Origin: Bufo bufo
Lineage: Eukaryota; Chordata; Amphibia; Anura; Bufonidae
Direction of reading: 5' to 3'
Assembly: GCF_905171765.1 (NCBI RefSeq)
Contig: NC_053389.1
Coordinates: 782,508,772 to 782,572,771 of the forward strand
DNA: 64,000 nt
The notes under the pieces were generated by a model. That model was not told the DNA's origin. It saw only the letters and a list, made by a program, of their open reading frames with translations, and searched no databases. Positions 1-11,300 of the stretch are shown here, piece after piece. Each line of letters begins with the position of its first letter. Position 1 is the first letter of the stretch. The position numbers and the translations under genes were made by a program.

Positions 1-1059
1 TTGTGTTATTCCTTTTTGACAACATTCTGTTAGGGGAACAGGACCTTTTTGATCATATGATAATATTATGCAGGTAGTCAAGTATACAAGGCCACTTGTG
101 CAGTGTCCCACTCCATGTCAGTAGTGGGGCCCTGTATACATTTGGGTGTGGCAGAGCAGTGCAGAGTTAGCACAGTATGAGTAAGATGAGTGCAGAGTGA
201 GAGAAGTGCAGTAAGGGCAGCACATGTTTAGCACCCAGCTAAGGGAGGCTGCCTCCGGTATCAGAACCACAGAAGCCAGATAAAGGAAGTGGAGGACCAA
301 GGCTAGGGCTGTACCTGCTGTACCTTCAAGAGCTGAAATTGAGCTACCCCTCTGAGTTGTGTGCAAACCAAGGGTAGGCCTTAATACAAGGACAAACATG
401 ATCCAGTGTGTTATGAGAGAGTATAAAGTGAGCCTAGTGGAGATGAGAGTGTTTTTCTCAGCCTATGGACCCAATAGCAACCTATGTGAGACAGGAGTTA
501 GCATCTTCACAGTCTACAGTGACGTACAAGCAGTACAAGTAGAGACTATTCCTCTGTCCATGTCCACATTAGCCCCACTCACACATTGCCCCTGAGGTCC
601 CGGTCGTTGCACTTGCCTGTGAGTTGATAAGTAGCAATTTCCTGCAGACCTCATGTCAGTAATGTTCAAGTAGAGAAAGAGTGATTTGTGGAGAAGCTGC
701 TGCTGATGATAGATCCAGCAATACTATTGTGGTTTAGTCAGCTAGCAAGTGGAGGTGTGAGTTACTGATCATATGGGTGTACCACCTCAGTGCACAGATA
801 GCAGCTGAGCATTGTAGTGGAGAGGGAGGCCCTGAAGCAGGGGTAGCCATCTTGTACTTCCTAGATTCCTCACCCTGAAAAACCTAGTTACCTATGGAGA
901 AGCCAGGTAGGGACCACAAAGATCAGGGAACCTTCTGTAGTGTTACGTTTGTGTGTGCCACGAGGAGAGATACAACAAGTGCAATGTGCATGCATTGAGT
1001 TGTGAAGAAGGAGATGTCACTACCTTTAAGTCCCTGTGTAGATTGAACATTAGTGTGTT
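1..1059. other. Unassigned intergenic sequence
   Basis: No frame longer than about 90 codons, no recognisable domain, no terminal repeats and no tandem structure were seen. The short open frames on both strands have no motif and are treated as chance. The stretch ends at the 8-bp target duplication of the hAT MITE that follows. Confidence 0.5.
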
Positions 1060-1067
1060 GTAAGGAG

Positions 1068-1518
1068 TAGTGTTGATCACTGCTTCTAGCTTGTGGGCCA
1101 ATAAGAAGGCTGCAATATACTTGACTTTAGGAGTAGTAGTGTTTGCGAATTTTGCTCTATATTTGTTTTTTTTTTATATTCGCTATATTGCTATATATTC
1201 TTGTTTTAGAATATTACGAATATTCGAAAAAACTAAGTTATAGCAATATAGAGAATATTCGAAAAAAATCGAATAGAGCAATTTAGCTAATATAGTGCTA
1301 TAATCTTCTTTGTCTAATAGTTGTAAGTTGAAAAATTCGCAATAAAAAATTTGAATCCGAAAATTCAAATTCCGAAAATTCGCATATTACACAATCATTA
1401 CCTTTCCGGTTTTTCGAGAAATTTTTTTTTCTCGAAATTTGCGAATATTCGACGAATATTCTACAAAATATTCGCGAAATATCGCGAATTCGAATATGAC
1501 CCCTGCCGCTCATCACTA
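1068..1518. mobile_element. Non-autonomous hAT element (MITE), copy 1
   Basis: The element starts TAGTGTTGATC and ends GCTCATCACTA, imperfect inverted termini. The flanks GTAAGGAG (1060-1067) and GTAAGGAG (1519-1526) are a perfect 8-bp duplication, the hAT hallmark. The left part shares the stretch around GTGGGCCAAT-AGAAGGCTGCAAT with the copies at 40634-41324 and 62952-63671. The interior is very AT-rich and full of CGAATATTCG-like words. It is shorter than its relatives (451 bp against about 700), so it is probably internally deleted. No coding capacity. Confidence 0.82.
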
Positions 1519-2390
1519 GTAAGGAGAGACATACAGTTGCAAGAAAAGTTCTGCACAAATTGGTCATAAAATGTGATCTGATCTTCATCTAAGTCACAAC
1601 AATAGACAATCACAGTCTGCTTAAACTAATAACACACAAATAATTAAATGTTACCATGTTTTTATTGAACACACCATGTAAACATTCACAGTGCAGGTGG
1701 AAAATGTATATAAACCCCTAGACTAATGACATCTCCAAGAGCTAATTGGAGTGAGATGTCAGCCAACTGGAGTCCAATCAATTAGATGAGATTGGAGGTG
1801 TTGGTAATAGTGATGTCGCGAACATAAAATTTTCCGTTCGCGAACGCCGAACGCAAATTTCTGCAAATGTTCGCGAACGGGCGAACCGCCATAGACTTCA
1901 ATAGGCAGGCAAATTTTAAAACCCACAGGGACTCTTTCTAGCCACAGTAGTGATGGAAAAGTTGTTTCAAGGGGACTAACACCTGGACTGTGGCATGCCG
2001 GAGGGGGATCCATGGCAAAACTCCCATGGAAAATTATGTAGTTGACGCAGAGTTGGATTTTAATCCATAAAGGGCATAAATCACCTAACAATCCAAATTT
2101 TTTTGAACAACGTGGTTTAAAACATCCAGTGTGTGTATACGATCAGGTATGATGTTGTATCGATCAGGTAGTGTAAGGGTTACGCCCGCTTCACAGACAT
2201 TGACAGACCAAACTCCCCTTTTAATGCACCGCAAACAACCGCAAACAGTCCATTTGCCCAACCGCAAACTCCCCATTTGTTCAAGGTTGGATACCAAGTT
2301 AGCCTTGTCCCGTTGATGTCATTGAAGGTTTCTTCCTCCACCCAGCCACGTACAACACCAAGGGTCCCGGAAAGGTGAATTGAATTGATT

Positions 2391-3580
2391 TTTCGAACGG
2401 GGAGATGGTTAAAAAAACGCTGGCTCCCTCCCCTTTGTTGGAATCCACGGTCACTGCGTCTGTGCCGTGCAATTTACTGCCCCACTCGATATGAGTGGTA
2501 TTTTCTGTAGTTCTCTCTTCTCATCAATTTAATCCCTGTTATGTCCCCAATCTGGGGTCAATTTATTAAATAGATTATTCGAACGGGGAGATGGTTAAAA
2601 AAATGCTGGCTCCCTCCCCTTTGTTTGAATCCACGCCACGGTCACTGCGTCTGCACCGTGCAATTTACTGCCCCACCGGATATGAGAGGTATTTTCTGTA
2701 GTACTATTCTCATCAGTTTAATCCCTGTTACGTCCCCAATCTGGGGTCAAATTATTAAATAGATTTTTTGAACGGGGAGATGGTTAAAAAAATGCTGGCT
2801 CCCTCCCCTTTGTTTGAATCCACGCCACGGTCACTGCGTCTGCACCGTGCAATTTACTGCCCTACCCGATATGAGTGGTATTTTCTGTAGTACTATTCTC
2901 ATCAGTTTAATCCCTGTTACGTCCCCAATCTGGGGTCAAATTATTAAATAGATTTTTCGAACGGGGAGATGGTTAAAAAAATGCTGGCTCCCTCCCCTTT
3001 GTTTGAATCCACGCCACGGTCACTGCGTCTGCACCATGCAATTTACTGCCCCACCGGATATGAGTGGTATTTTCTGTAGTACTATTCTCATCAGTTTAAT
3101 CCCTGTTACGTCCCCAATCTGGGGTCAAATTATTAAATAGATTTTTCGAACGGGGAGATGGTTAAAAAAAATGCTGGCTCCCTCCCCTTTGTTTGAATCC
3201 ACGCCACGGTCACTGCGTCTGCTCCGTGCAATTTACTGCCCCACCCGATATGAGTGGCATTTTCTGTAGTACTATTCTCATCAGTTTAATCCCTGTTACG
3301 TCCCATATCAGGGTGGGATTGCCTTTTGTGAAAAAAAATTTAGGCCGGGTACCTTCGACTGCCTTCACAGTGACAGACCAAACTCTGATACACCAAAATG
3401 AATTGATTTTAGGAACCAGGAGATGGAAAAAGCAGCTTGGTCGGTCCTCTTACTCAGTCCCAAGTTGGGGCACTGCGCGTGCACGGAGCAATGTGCTGTG
3501 ACACCCTATATAAGTGGTGTCTTAACTAGTACTATTCCTATCAGTTTAATCCCAGTTACGTCCCCTATCCGGGGACGTGT
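2391..3580. repeat. Subterminal tandem repeat, about 188-bp unit, A side of outer hAT
   Basis: Units begin near 2391, 2575, 2766, 2954 and 3143 with the word CGAACGGGGAGATGG and run through a CCAATCTGGGGTCAA word. A more diverged sixth unit occupies about 3310-3580. Spacing is 184-190 bp. The nested inverted copy has only one full unit plus a partial one (about 12684-12890), so copy number differs between members. Such repeats can be transposase-binding subterminal arrays in hAT elements; that role is inference here. Confidence 0.88.
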
Positions 3581-4253
3581 GTCAAATTGATTAACCATTG
3601 TCGAATTAACGAACCATTACGACATCCTGGAATAATTTAGTTCTGAGCTTTGTACTTGCTTTGTATTGGAATTGATGGGTATTTTTTAAATTGTCTGCAT
3701 TATTTCTAATAAACTATTAAGAGACCTTATTATGATTTTTTAATTTTATGTATTAAAAACCCACCCATACAACTTAAAAAAATATATAAAAAAATGTATG
3801 TTTTTTCTATGAAAAATTATCCAGCCGATCACTTTTGGTCTGATCATAATGAAGCAACGGCCTTATCATCTGGGGTGTGGCAACATTGCCAACACACTCA
3901 TAGAGGTGATGATCGCTTCATTGTGATATGCAAGCCCCTTCACCACAACAAGGTAACGATCACAAAGGGGAATTGACACTTGTATGTGCCTTTTTTTTTT
4001 GTTTTGTTTTCGCAGCCACAGTGCAGCACCAGAGGCCAGAAAAATTAGGCATGTACACATGCCTGAAAAATAATGTTATTGTTGTAGCAGCGGCCGGAAA
4101 AATTGATGTTTTCAAGGCAGAAAGGTGACTAAAACATTGCGGCTTGAACCCTAGTTGGTGGCGGAGAATTCACGAAAGTCATCTGGTATGCAGACATTAA
4201 ATACAGCAGCGTGGGGACCATTTTGAGGCCAAGGAATGTCATCAGGCCCGTTG
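3581..4253. other. Non-coding interior of outer hAT downstream of the transposase
   Basis: AT-rich sequence between the subterminal repeats and the transposase stop codon. No domain-bearing frame was seen. By position it would be the 3' untranslated part of the minus-strand transposase transcript. Confidence 0.5.
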
Positions 4254-7200
4254 TTAGTCAAACGTATCCCCCACTGTCAGTCCCTTCGGGATCCATGCCT
4301 CATTGATCTTAATGAAGGTGAGGTAATCAACACTTTCTTGACCGAGGCGACTTCTTTTGTCAGTGACAATGCCTCCTGCTGCACTGAAGGTCCTTTCTGA
4401 CAGGACACTTGAAGCGGGGCAGGCCAGAAGTTCTATCGCAAACTGGGATAGCTCAGGCCACAGGTCAAGCCTGCATACCCAGTAGTCAAGGGGTTCATCG
4501 CTCCTCAGAGTGTCGATATCTGCAGTTAAGGCGAGGTAGTCTGCTACCTGTCAGTCGAGTCGTTCTCTAAGGCTGGATCCCGAAGGGCTGTGGCGATGTG
4601 TAGGACTGAAAAAGCTCTGCATGTCCTCCATCAACAACACATCTGTAAAGCGTCCTGTCCTTGCCGCCGTGGTCGTGGTAGGAGGAGGATTACTTTCACC
4701 TCTTCCCCTGTTAGATTCCCATTGTGCTGTGACATCCCCCTTATAAGCTGTGTAAAGCATATTTTTTAGTTTTGTTTTGAACTGCTGCATCCTTTCTGAC
4801 TTTCGGTAAGTTGGTAACATTTCCGCCACTTTCTGCTTATACCGGGGGTCTAGTAGCGTGGCCACCCAGTACAGGTCGTTCTCCTTCATCCTTTTTATAC
4901 GAGGGTCCCTCAACAGACATGACAGCATGAAAGACCCCATTTGCACAAGGTTGGATGCCGAGCTACTCATTTCCCGTTCCTCGTCCTCACTGATGTCATT
5001 GACAGTCTGTTCTTCACCCCAGCCACGCACAACACCACGGGTCCCAGATAGGTGACAACAATGAGCACCCTGGGATGCCTGCTGTGGTTGGTCTTACTCA
5101 TCCTCAAAGCCACATTCCTCCTCTGACTCCTCGTCCTCACACTCCTCTTCCAGCGTTGCCGCAGGTCCAGCAAGCGATGATGACAAGGCTGTTTATGGTG
5201 GTGATGGTGACCACAACTCTTCCTCTTCACGCTCATCTACAGCCTGATCCAGCACTCTTCGCAGGGCACGCTCCAGGAAGAAAACAAATCGGATGAGGTC
5301 GCTGATGGTGCCTTCGGTGTGACTGACTAGGTTTGTCACCTCCTCAAAAGGACGCATGAGCCTACAGGCATTGCGCATGAGCGTCCAGTAACGTGGCAAA
5401 AAAATTCCCAGCTCCGCAGAGGCTGTCCTAGCACCCCGGTCATACAAATACTCGTTGACGGCTTTTTCTTATTGGAGCAGGCGGTCGAACATTAGGAGTG
5501 CTGAATTCCAACGTGTCAGGCTGTCGCAGATCAAGCGCCTCACTGGCATGTTGTTTCGGCGCTGAATGTCTGAAAAGTGTGCCATGGCCGTGTAGGAACG
5601 CCTGAAATGGCCACACACCTTCCTTGCCTGCTTGAGGACGTCCTGTAAGCCTGGGTACTTAGACACAAAGTATTGTACGACACATGTGACAACTTGCCCA
5701 AATTCAATGCCGCCAACAAATTGCTTCCATTGTCACACACCACTTTGCCGATCTCCAGTTGGTGCGGGGTCAGTCACTGATCCACCTGTACGTTCAGGCG
5801 GACAAGAGTGCTGGTCCGGTGTGGCTCTCTGCTTTCAGGCAAGTCAACCCCAAGACAGCGTGACGCTTTCTTATCCGGGATGTGGAATAGCCCCTGGGGA
5901 ACTGGGGGGATTCAGTTGATGTGCAGCCAGACGCCGCAGCAGAAGAGGACTCAGCCGAGGAGGTTATGGAAGAGGATGGAGTAGGAGGAGTAGAGGAGGT
6001 GGCAGTAGGCCTGCCTGCAAGTCGTGGCGGTGTCACCAACTCTGCTGCAGAGCCACGCATTCCATGCTGGTCAGCCGTCAGCAGGTTGACCCAATGCGCA
6101 GTGTAGGTGATATACCTGCCCTGACTGTGCTTTGAAGACCAGGTATCAGTGGTCAGATGGACCCTTGCCCCAACACTGTATGCCAGAGATGCCATGACTT
6201 CCTTTTCAATCACTGAGTAGAGGTTTGGGATTGCCTTTTTTGAAGAAAAAAAATCGTCCGGGTACCTTCCACTGTGGTGTCCCAATAGCGACAAATTTTT
6301 TGAAGGCCTCAGACTCCACCAGCTGGTATGGTAAAAGCTGGCGGGCTAAGAGTTCCGTCAAGCCAGCTGTCAGACGCCGGGCAAGGGGGGGACTCTGGGA
6401 CATTGGCTTCCTACGCTCAAACATTTCCTTTACAGACACCTGACTGTGGGCAGATGAGATGGAACTGCTGAAGGTGAGAGGCGGAGTGGCGGGTGGTTGA
6501 GAGGGGGCAAGGAGGACAGCAGTGGTTGACGTGGTCGAAGATGCTGGACCAGGAGGAGGATGGAGGCTTTGAGGTTGTGTGCTGCTTCTACTCGTCATCA
6601 TGTGTTGATCCCATAGGCGTTTGTGATGTGCGATCATGTGCCTTCGCAAAGCAGTTGTACCTAGGTGGGTGTTGGATTTCCCACGACTCAGTTTCTTTTG
6701 GCACAGGTTGCAAATGGCATTGCTGTTGTCAGAGGCAGACACACAAAGAAAATGCTACACTGCTGAGCTTTGCAATGACGGCATTCTGGTGGTGGCAGCA
6801 GCATGTGTTGATTGGCGTGCTGTCTGGCTGACCCCGGGTGCCGATACATGCTGTCTGACTGTGCCACTAGCTCCTTGCGACGACCTCCCCCTGCTTCCAA
6901 CTCGTCTCCTCCTTCTCTCTGTCTCCCCTTCTGAACTTTCCCCCTCTTCTTCTTCTCTTCGAGCAGGCACCCACGTGGCATCCACGGACACATTGTCATC
7001 ATCAACCACTTCACTTGTATCTGACACCTCAGCAAAGGAAGCAGCAGCGGGTACAACATCATCATCATCATCACACTGTACATCCATGTGTGTAATGCTG
7101 CCTGACTGAGGCATATCCCTGTTATCTCCATCCTCTGGCAATAATGGTTGCGCATCACTAATTTCATCCAAATGATGTGTAAATAACTCCTCTGAGGTAT

Positions 7201-7474
7201 CATGGAAGCGGCTGTGGTGGTAGTAGTGGTGGTGGCGGTGGGCGGTAGAGTGGTAGCTTGAGAGCAGGTGACCAAAGCTGAGCTGGAGGAGGATGGTGCG
7301 TCAAGGTGCTGTTGAAGATTGGGTGTCCTGTGTAAGCCAGTCAACTATTTTCTCAGAATTTTTTGGGTTCAGGGTACGTGGCCTCTGAACACTGGGCATT
7401 ATTCCAGGGCCAGTGGAAATCACAGCACCACGAACACGACGGCCCCTGCGGCGTGGCCTGCCTCTGCCTGTCAT
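4254..7474 (-). pseudogene. hAT transposase with BED zinc finger (broken)
   Basis: Reading on the minus strand, an ATG at 7474-7472 opens a basic N-terminus with an AT-hook-like GRGRPRRRGRR. An acidic, serine-rich linker follows (about 7171-6760). A BED-type finger lies near 6710-6640 (CNLC, then paired histidines H...H). The hAT catalytic region has TTDTWSS (about 6150) and VCDNGSN (about 5740). A central segment includes FLPRYW and LLDPRYK. The C-terminal dimerisation domain (about 4440-4290) has ELLACPASSVLSERTFSAAGG and ends in a stop at 4256-4254. Several frameshifts and stops (for example near 7305, 6240, 5800 and 5460) break it, so this copy cannot make a full transposase. It would cut and rejoin DNA at the element ends. 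Identification as BED-hAT is confident; intron content is unknown. Confidence 0.88.
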
Positions 7475-7499
7475 TTTTTATTAGATAAGTGTTACTATG

Positions 7500-8000
7500 C
7501 GTGCAAGGTACTGTGCCACCCTATATAAGTGGTGGGCAGTGGGCACAGTACAGTCTGTGTGGGCCTGACACACACTGGCTTGCAAATGGGATTAGATCAC
7601 AGAAAAATATTAAATAGAATTTTTATTTATCTGCAAGGTATTTGTGAGTAAATGACACCCTGTAACGGTATAAGTGGAAGTCTAGCCACTAGCCAGTGGC
7701 CACAGTACAGTCTGTGTGGGCCTGACACACACTGGCTTGCAAATGGGATTAGATCACAGAAAAAAATGAAATAGAATTTTTTTTTATCTGCGAGGTATTT
7801 GTGAGTAAATGACACCCTGTAACGGTATAAGTGGAGGTCTAGCCACTAGCCAGTGGCCACAATACAGTCTGTGTGGGCCTGACACACACGGGCTTGCAAA
7901 TGGGATTAGATCACAGAATTTTTTTTATCTGCGAGGTATTTTCTGTCACACCCTGTATGAATGGTGTGCACACAGTACTGTCTGTGACTGAGCCTGCACC
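7500..8000. repeat. 157-bp tandem repeats, B side of outer hAT
   Basis: CAGTCTGTGTGGGCCTGACA recurs at 7551, 7708 and 7865, a 157-bp period, with a shorter diverged fourth unit near 7960-8020. The core, GGTATAAGTGG through CCTGACACAC, is the inverse complement of the monomer in the big array of the nested inverted copy (8847-12680). The outer element thus holds the low-copy state of the repeat that is expanded in the inner one. Confidence 0.85.
7519..7532 (-). promoter_or_regulatory. Possible TATA box for the hAT transposase
   Basis: On the minus strand the sequence ACTTATATAGGG lies about 45-50 bp upstream of the putative start ATG at 7474, a plausible core-promoter position. The same CCTATATAAGTGG word recurs near 3505 in the subterminal repeats, so it may simply be a repeat motif. 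Confidence 0.3.
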
Positions 8001-8039
8001 CTCTCACACACGGGCAGGCAACTGCAATATATGTATATA

Positions 8040-8356
8040 TATAAAAAAAAGCAGACTGATGTACCAGCCCTGAAAAGGGCTTTTTGGGGTGCTGTCAGGA
8101 CGCTGTCCTTACAGCGGATGAGTCTGTGGACACAGAACACTGCCCTAGCTAACGCTTTCCCTATTGAATCAGCAGCAGCAAGCAGCACTGTCCCTCCTCA
8201 CACACACGGGCAGGCAACTGCAATATATGTATATATAAAAAAAAAAAAAAAAAAGCAGACTGATGTACCAGCCCTGAAAAGGGCTTTTTGGGATGCTGTC
8301 AGGACGCTGTCCTTACAGCAGATGAGTCTGTGGACACAGAACAATGCCCTAGCTAA
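8040..8356. repeat. About 204-bp direct duplication next to the inner insertion site
   Basis: A segment with GCAGACTGATGTACCAGCCC, the AGGACGCTGTCCTTACAGC word and ending CCCTAGCTAA occurs at about 8050-8170 and again at about 8254-8356. The second copy ends precisely in CTAGCTAA, the 8-bp duplicated target of the nested insertion. The first copy continues into sequence homologous to 13474 onward, confirming the interrupted order. Confidence 0.8.
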
Positions 8357-11300
8357 TAGAGATGGCCCGAACTATCCGACGGCGAACAGTTCCCGGCGAA
8401 CATAGCTTGTTCGCGTTCGCCTCTGCCGGGCGAACACATGCGATGTTCGGTCCGCCCCCTATACATCATCATTGAGCAAACTTTGACCCTGTACCTCACA
8501 GTCAGCAGACACATTCCAGCCAATCAGCAGCATACCCTCCCTCCCAGACCCTCCCACCTCCTGCACAGCATCCATTTTAGATTCATTCTGAAGCTGCAGT
8601 CTTAGTGAGAGGAGGGAGACTGTAACTGCTGCTGATTTAATTGGGAAATCGATAGCTAGGCTAGTGAATTCAGTGTCCACTCCAGTCCTGAAAGACTCAT
8701 CTGATCTCTGCTGTAAGGACAGCGTCCTGACAGCACCCCAAAAAGCCCTTTTTAGGGCTGCAACATTAGTCTGCTTTTTTTTTTTCCTTTATATACATAT
8801 TGCAGTTGCCTGGCCTGCCTGTGTGTGAGGAGCTGCAGGCCCACAGACTGTAGTGTGCCCACTGCCAGTGCTCACCCCTGTCATTCCGTGTGGCACAGGA
8901 CTTTGCTTAAAAAAAGGCACTTAATTTTTACACTTTAATCTAAGGTTAGTTGCCTGCCAGTGTGTGTCAGGCTGACTTCCACTGACTGTAGTGTGCCCAC
9001 TGCCAGTGCCCACCACTCATACCGGCTGGCACAGGACTTTGCATAAAAAAGGCATTTAATTTTTACACTTTAGTGTAATTTCAGCTGCTTGCCTGCTGCT
9101 AGTGTGTGTCAGGCCGACTTCAACTGACTGTAGTGTGCCCACTGCCAGTGCCCACCCCTGTCATCCCGTGTGGCACAGGACTTTGCTTAAAAAAAAGGCA
9201 CTTAATTTTTACACTTTAATCTAAGGTTAGTTGCCTGCCAGTGTGTGTCAGGCTGACTTCCACTGACTGTAGTGTGCCCACTGCCAGTGCCCACCACTCA
9301 TACCGGCTGGCACAGGGCTTTGCATAAAAAAGGCATTTAATTTTTACACTTTAGTGTAATTTCAGCTGCTTGCCTGCTGCTAGTGTGTGTCAGGCCGACT
9401 TCAACTGACTGTAGTGTGCCCACTGCCAGTGCCCACCCCTGTCATCCCGTGTGGCACAGGACTTTGCTTAAAAAAAAGGCACTTCATTTTTACACTTTAA
9501 TCTAAGGTTAGTTGCCTGCCAGTGTGTGTCAGGCCGACTTCAACTGACTGTAGTGTGCCCACTGCCAGTGCCCACCCCTGTCATCCCGAGTGGCACAGGA
9601 CTTTGCTTAAAAAATAGGCACTTAATTTTTACACTTTAATCTAAGGTTAGTTGCCTGCCAGTGTGTGTCAGGCTGACTTCCACTGACTGTAGTGTGCCCA
9701 CTGCCAGTGCCCACCACTCATACCGGCTGGCACAGGACTTTGCATAAAAAAGGCATTTAATTTTTACACTTTAGTGTAATTTCAGCTGCTTGCCTGCTGC
9801 TAGTGTGTGTCAGGCCGACTTCAACTGACTGTAGTGTGCCCACTGCCAGTGCCCACCCCTGTCATCCCGTGTGGCACAGGACTTTGCTTAAAAAAAAGGC
9901 ACTTAATTTTTACACTTTAATCTAAGGTTAGTTGCCTGCCAGTGTGTGTCAGGCTGACTTCCACTGACTGTAGTGTGCCCACTGCCAGTGCCCACCACTC
10001 ATACCGGCTGGCACAGGACTTTGCATAAAAAAGGCATTTAATTTTTACACTTTAGTGTAATTTCAGCTGCTTGCCTGCTGCTAGTGTGTGTCAGGCCGAC
10101 TTCAACTGACTGTAGTGTGCCCACTGCCAGTGCCCACCCCTGTCATCCCGTGTGGCACAGGACTTTGCTTAAAAAAAAGGCACTTCATTTTTACACTTTA
10201 ATCTAAGGTTAGTTGCCTGCCAGTGTGTGTCAGGCCGACTTCAACTGACTGTAGTGTGCCCACTGCCAGTGCCCACCCCTGTCATCCCGAGTGGCACAGG
10301 ACTTTGCTTAAAAAATAGGCACTTAATTTTTACACTTTAATCTAAGGTTAGTTGCCTGCCAGTGTGTGTCAGGCTGACTTCCACTGACTGTAGTGTGCCC
10401 ACTGCCAGTGCCCACCACTCATACCGGCTGGCACAGGACTTTGCATAAAAAAGGCATTTAATTTTTACACTTTAGTGTAATTTCAGCTGCTTGCCTGCTG
10501 CTAGTGTGTGTCAGGCCGACTTCAACTGACTGTAGTGTGCCCACTGCCAGTGCCCACCCCTGTCATCCCGTGTGGCACAGGACTTTGCTTAAAAAATAGG
10601 CACTTAATTTTTACACTTTAATCTAAGGTTAGTTGCCTGCCAGTGTGTGTCAGGCTGACTTCCACTGACTGTAGTGTGCCCACTGCCAGTGCCCACCACT
10701 CATACCGGCTGGCACAGGACTTTGCTTAAAAAAGGCATTTAATTTTTACACTTTAATGTAATTTCAGCTGCTTGCCTGCTGCTAGTGTGTGTCAGGCCGA
10801 CTTCAACTGACTGTAGTGTGCCCACTGCCAGTGCCCACCCCTGTCATACCGAGTGGCACAGGACTTTGCTTAAAAAATAGGCACTTAATTTTTACACTTT
10901 AATCTAAGGTTAGTTGCCTGCCAGTGTGTGTCAGGCTGACTTCCACTGACTGTAGTGTGCCCACTGCCAGTGCCCACCACTCATACCGGCTGGCACAGGA
11001 CTTTGCATAAAAAAGGCATTTAATTTTTACACTTTAGTGTAATTTCAGCTGCTTGCCTGCTGCTAGTGTGTGTCAGGCCGACTTCAACTGACTGTAGTGT
11101 GCCCACTGCCAGTGCCCACCCCTGTCATCCCGTGTGGCACAGGACTTTGCTTAAAAAAAAGGCACTTCATTTTTACACTTTAATCTAAGGTTAGTTGCCT
11201 GCCAGTGTGTGTCAGGCCGACTTCAACTGACTGTAGTGTGCCCACTGCCAGTGCCCACCCCTGTCATCCCGAGTGGCACAGGACTTTGCTTAAAAAATAG

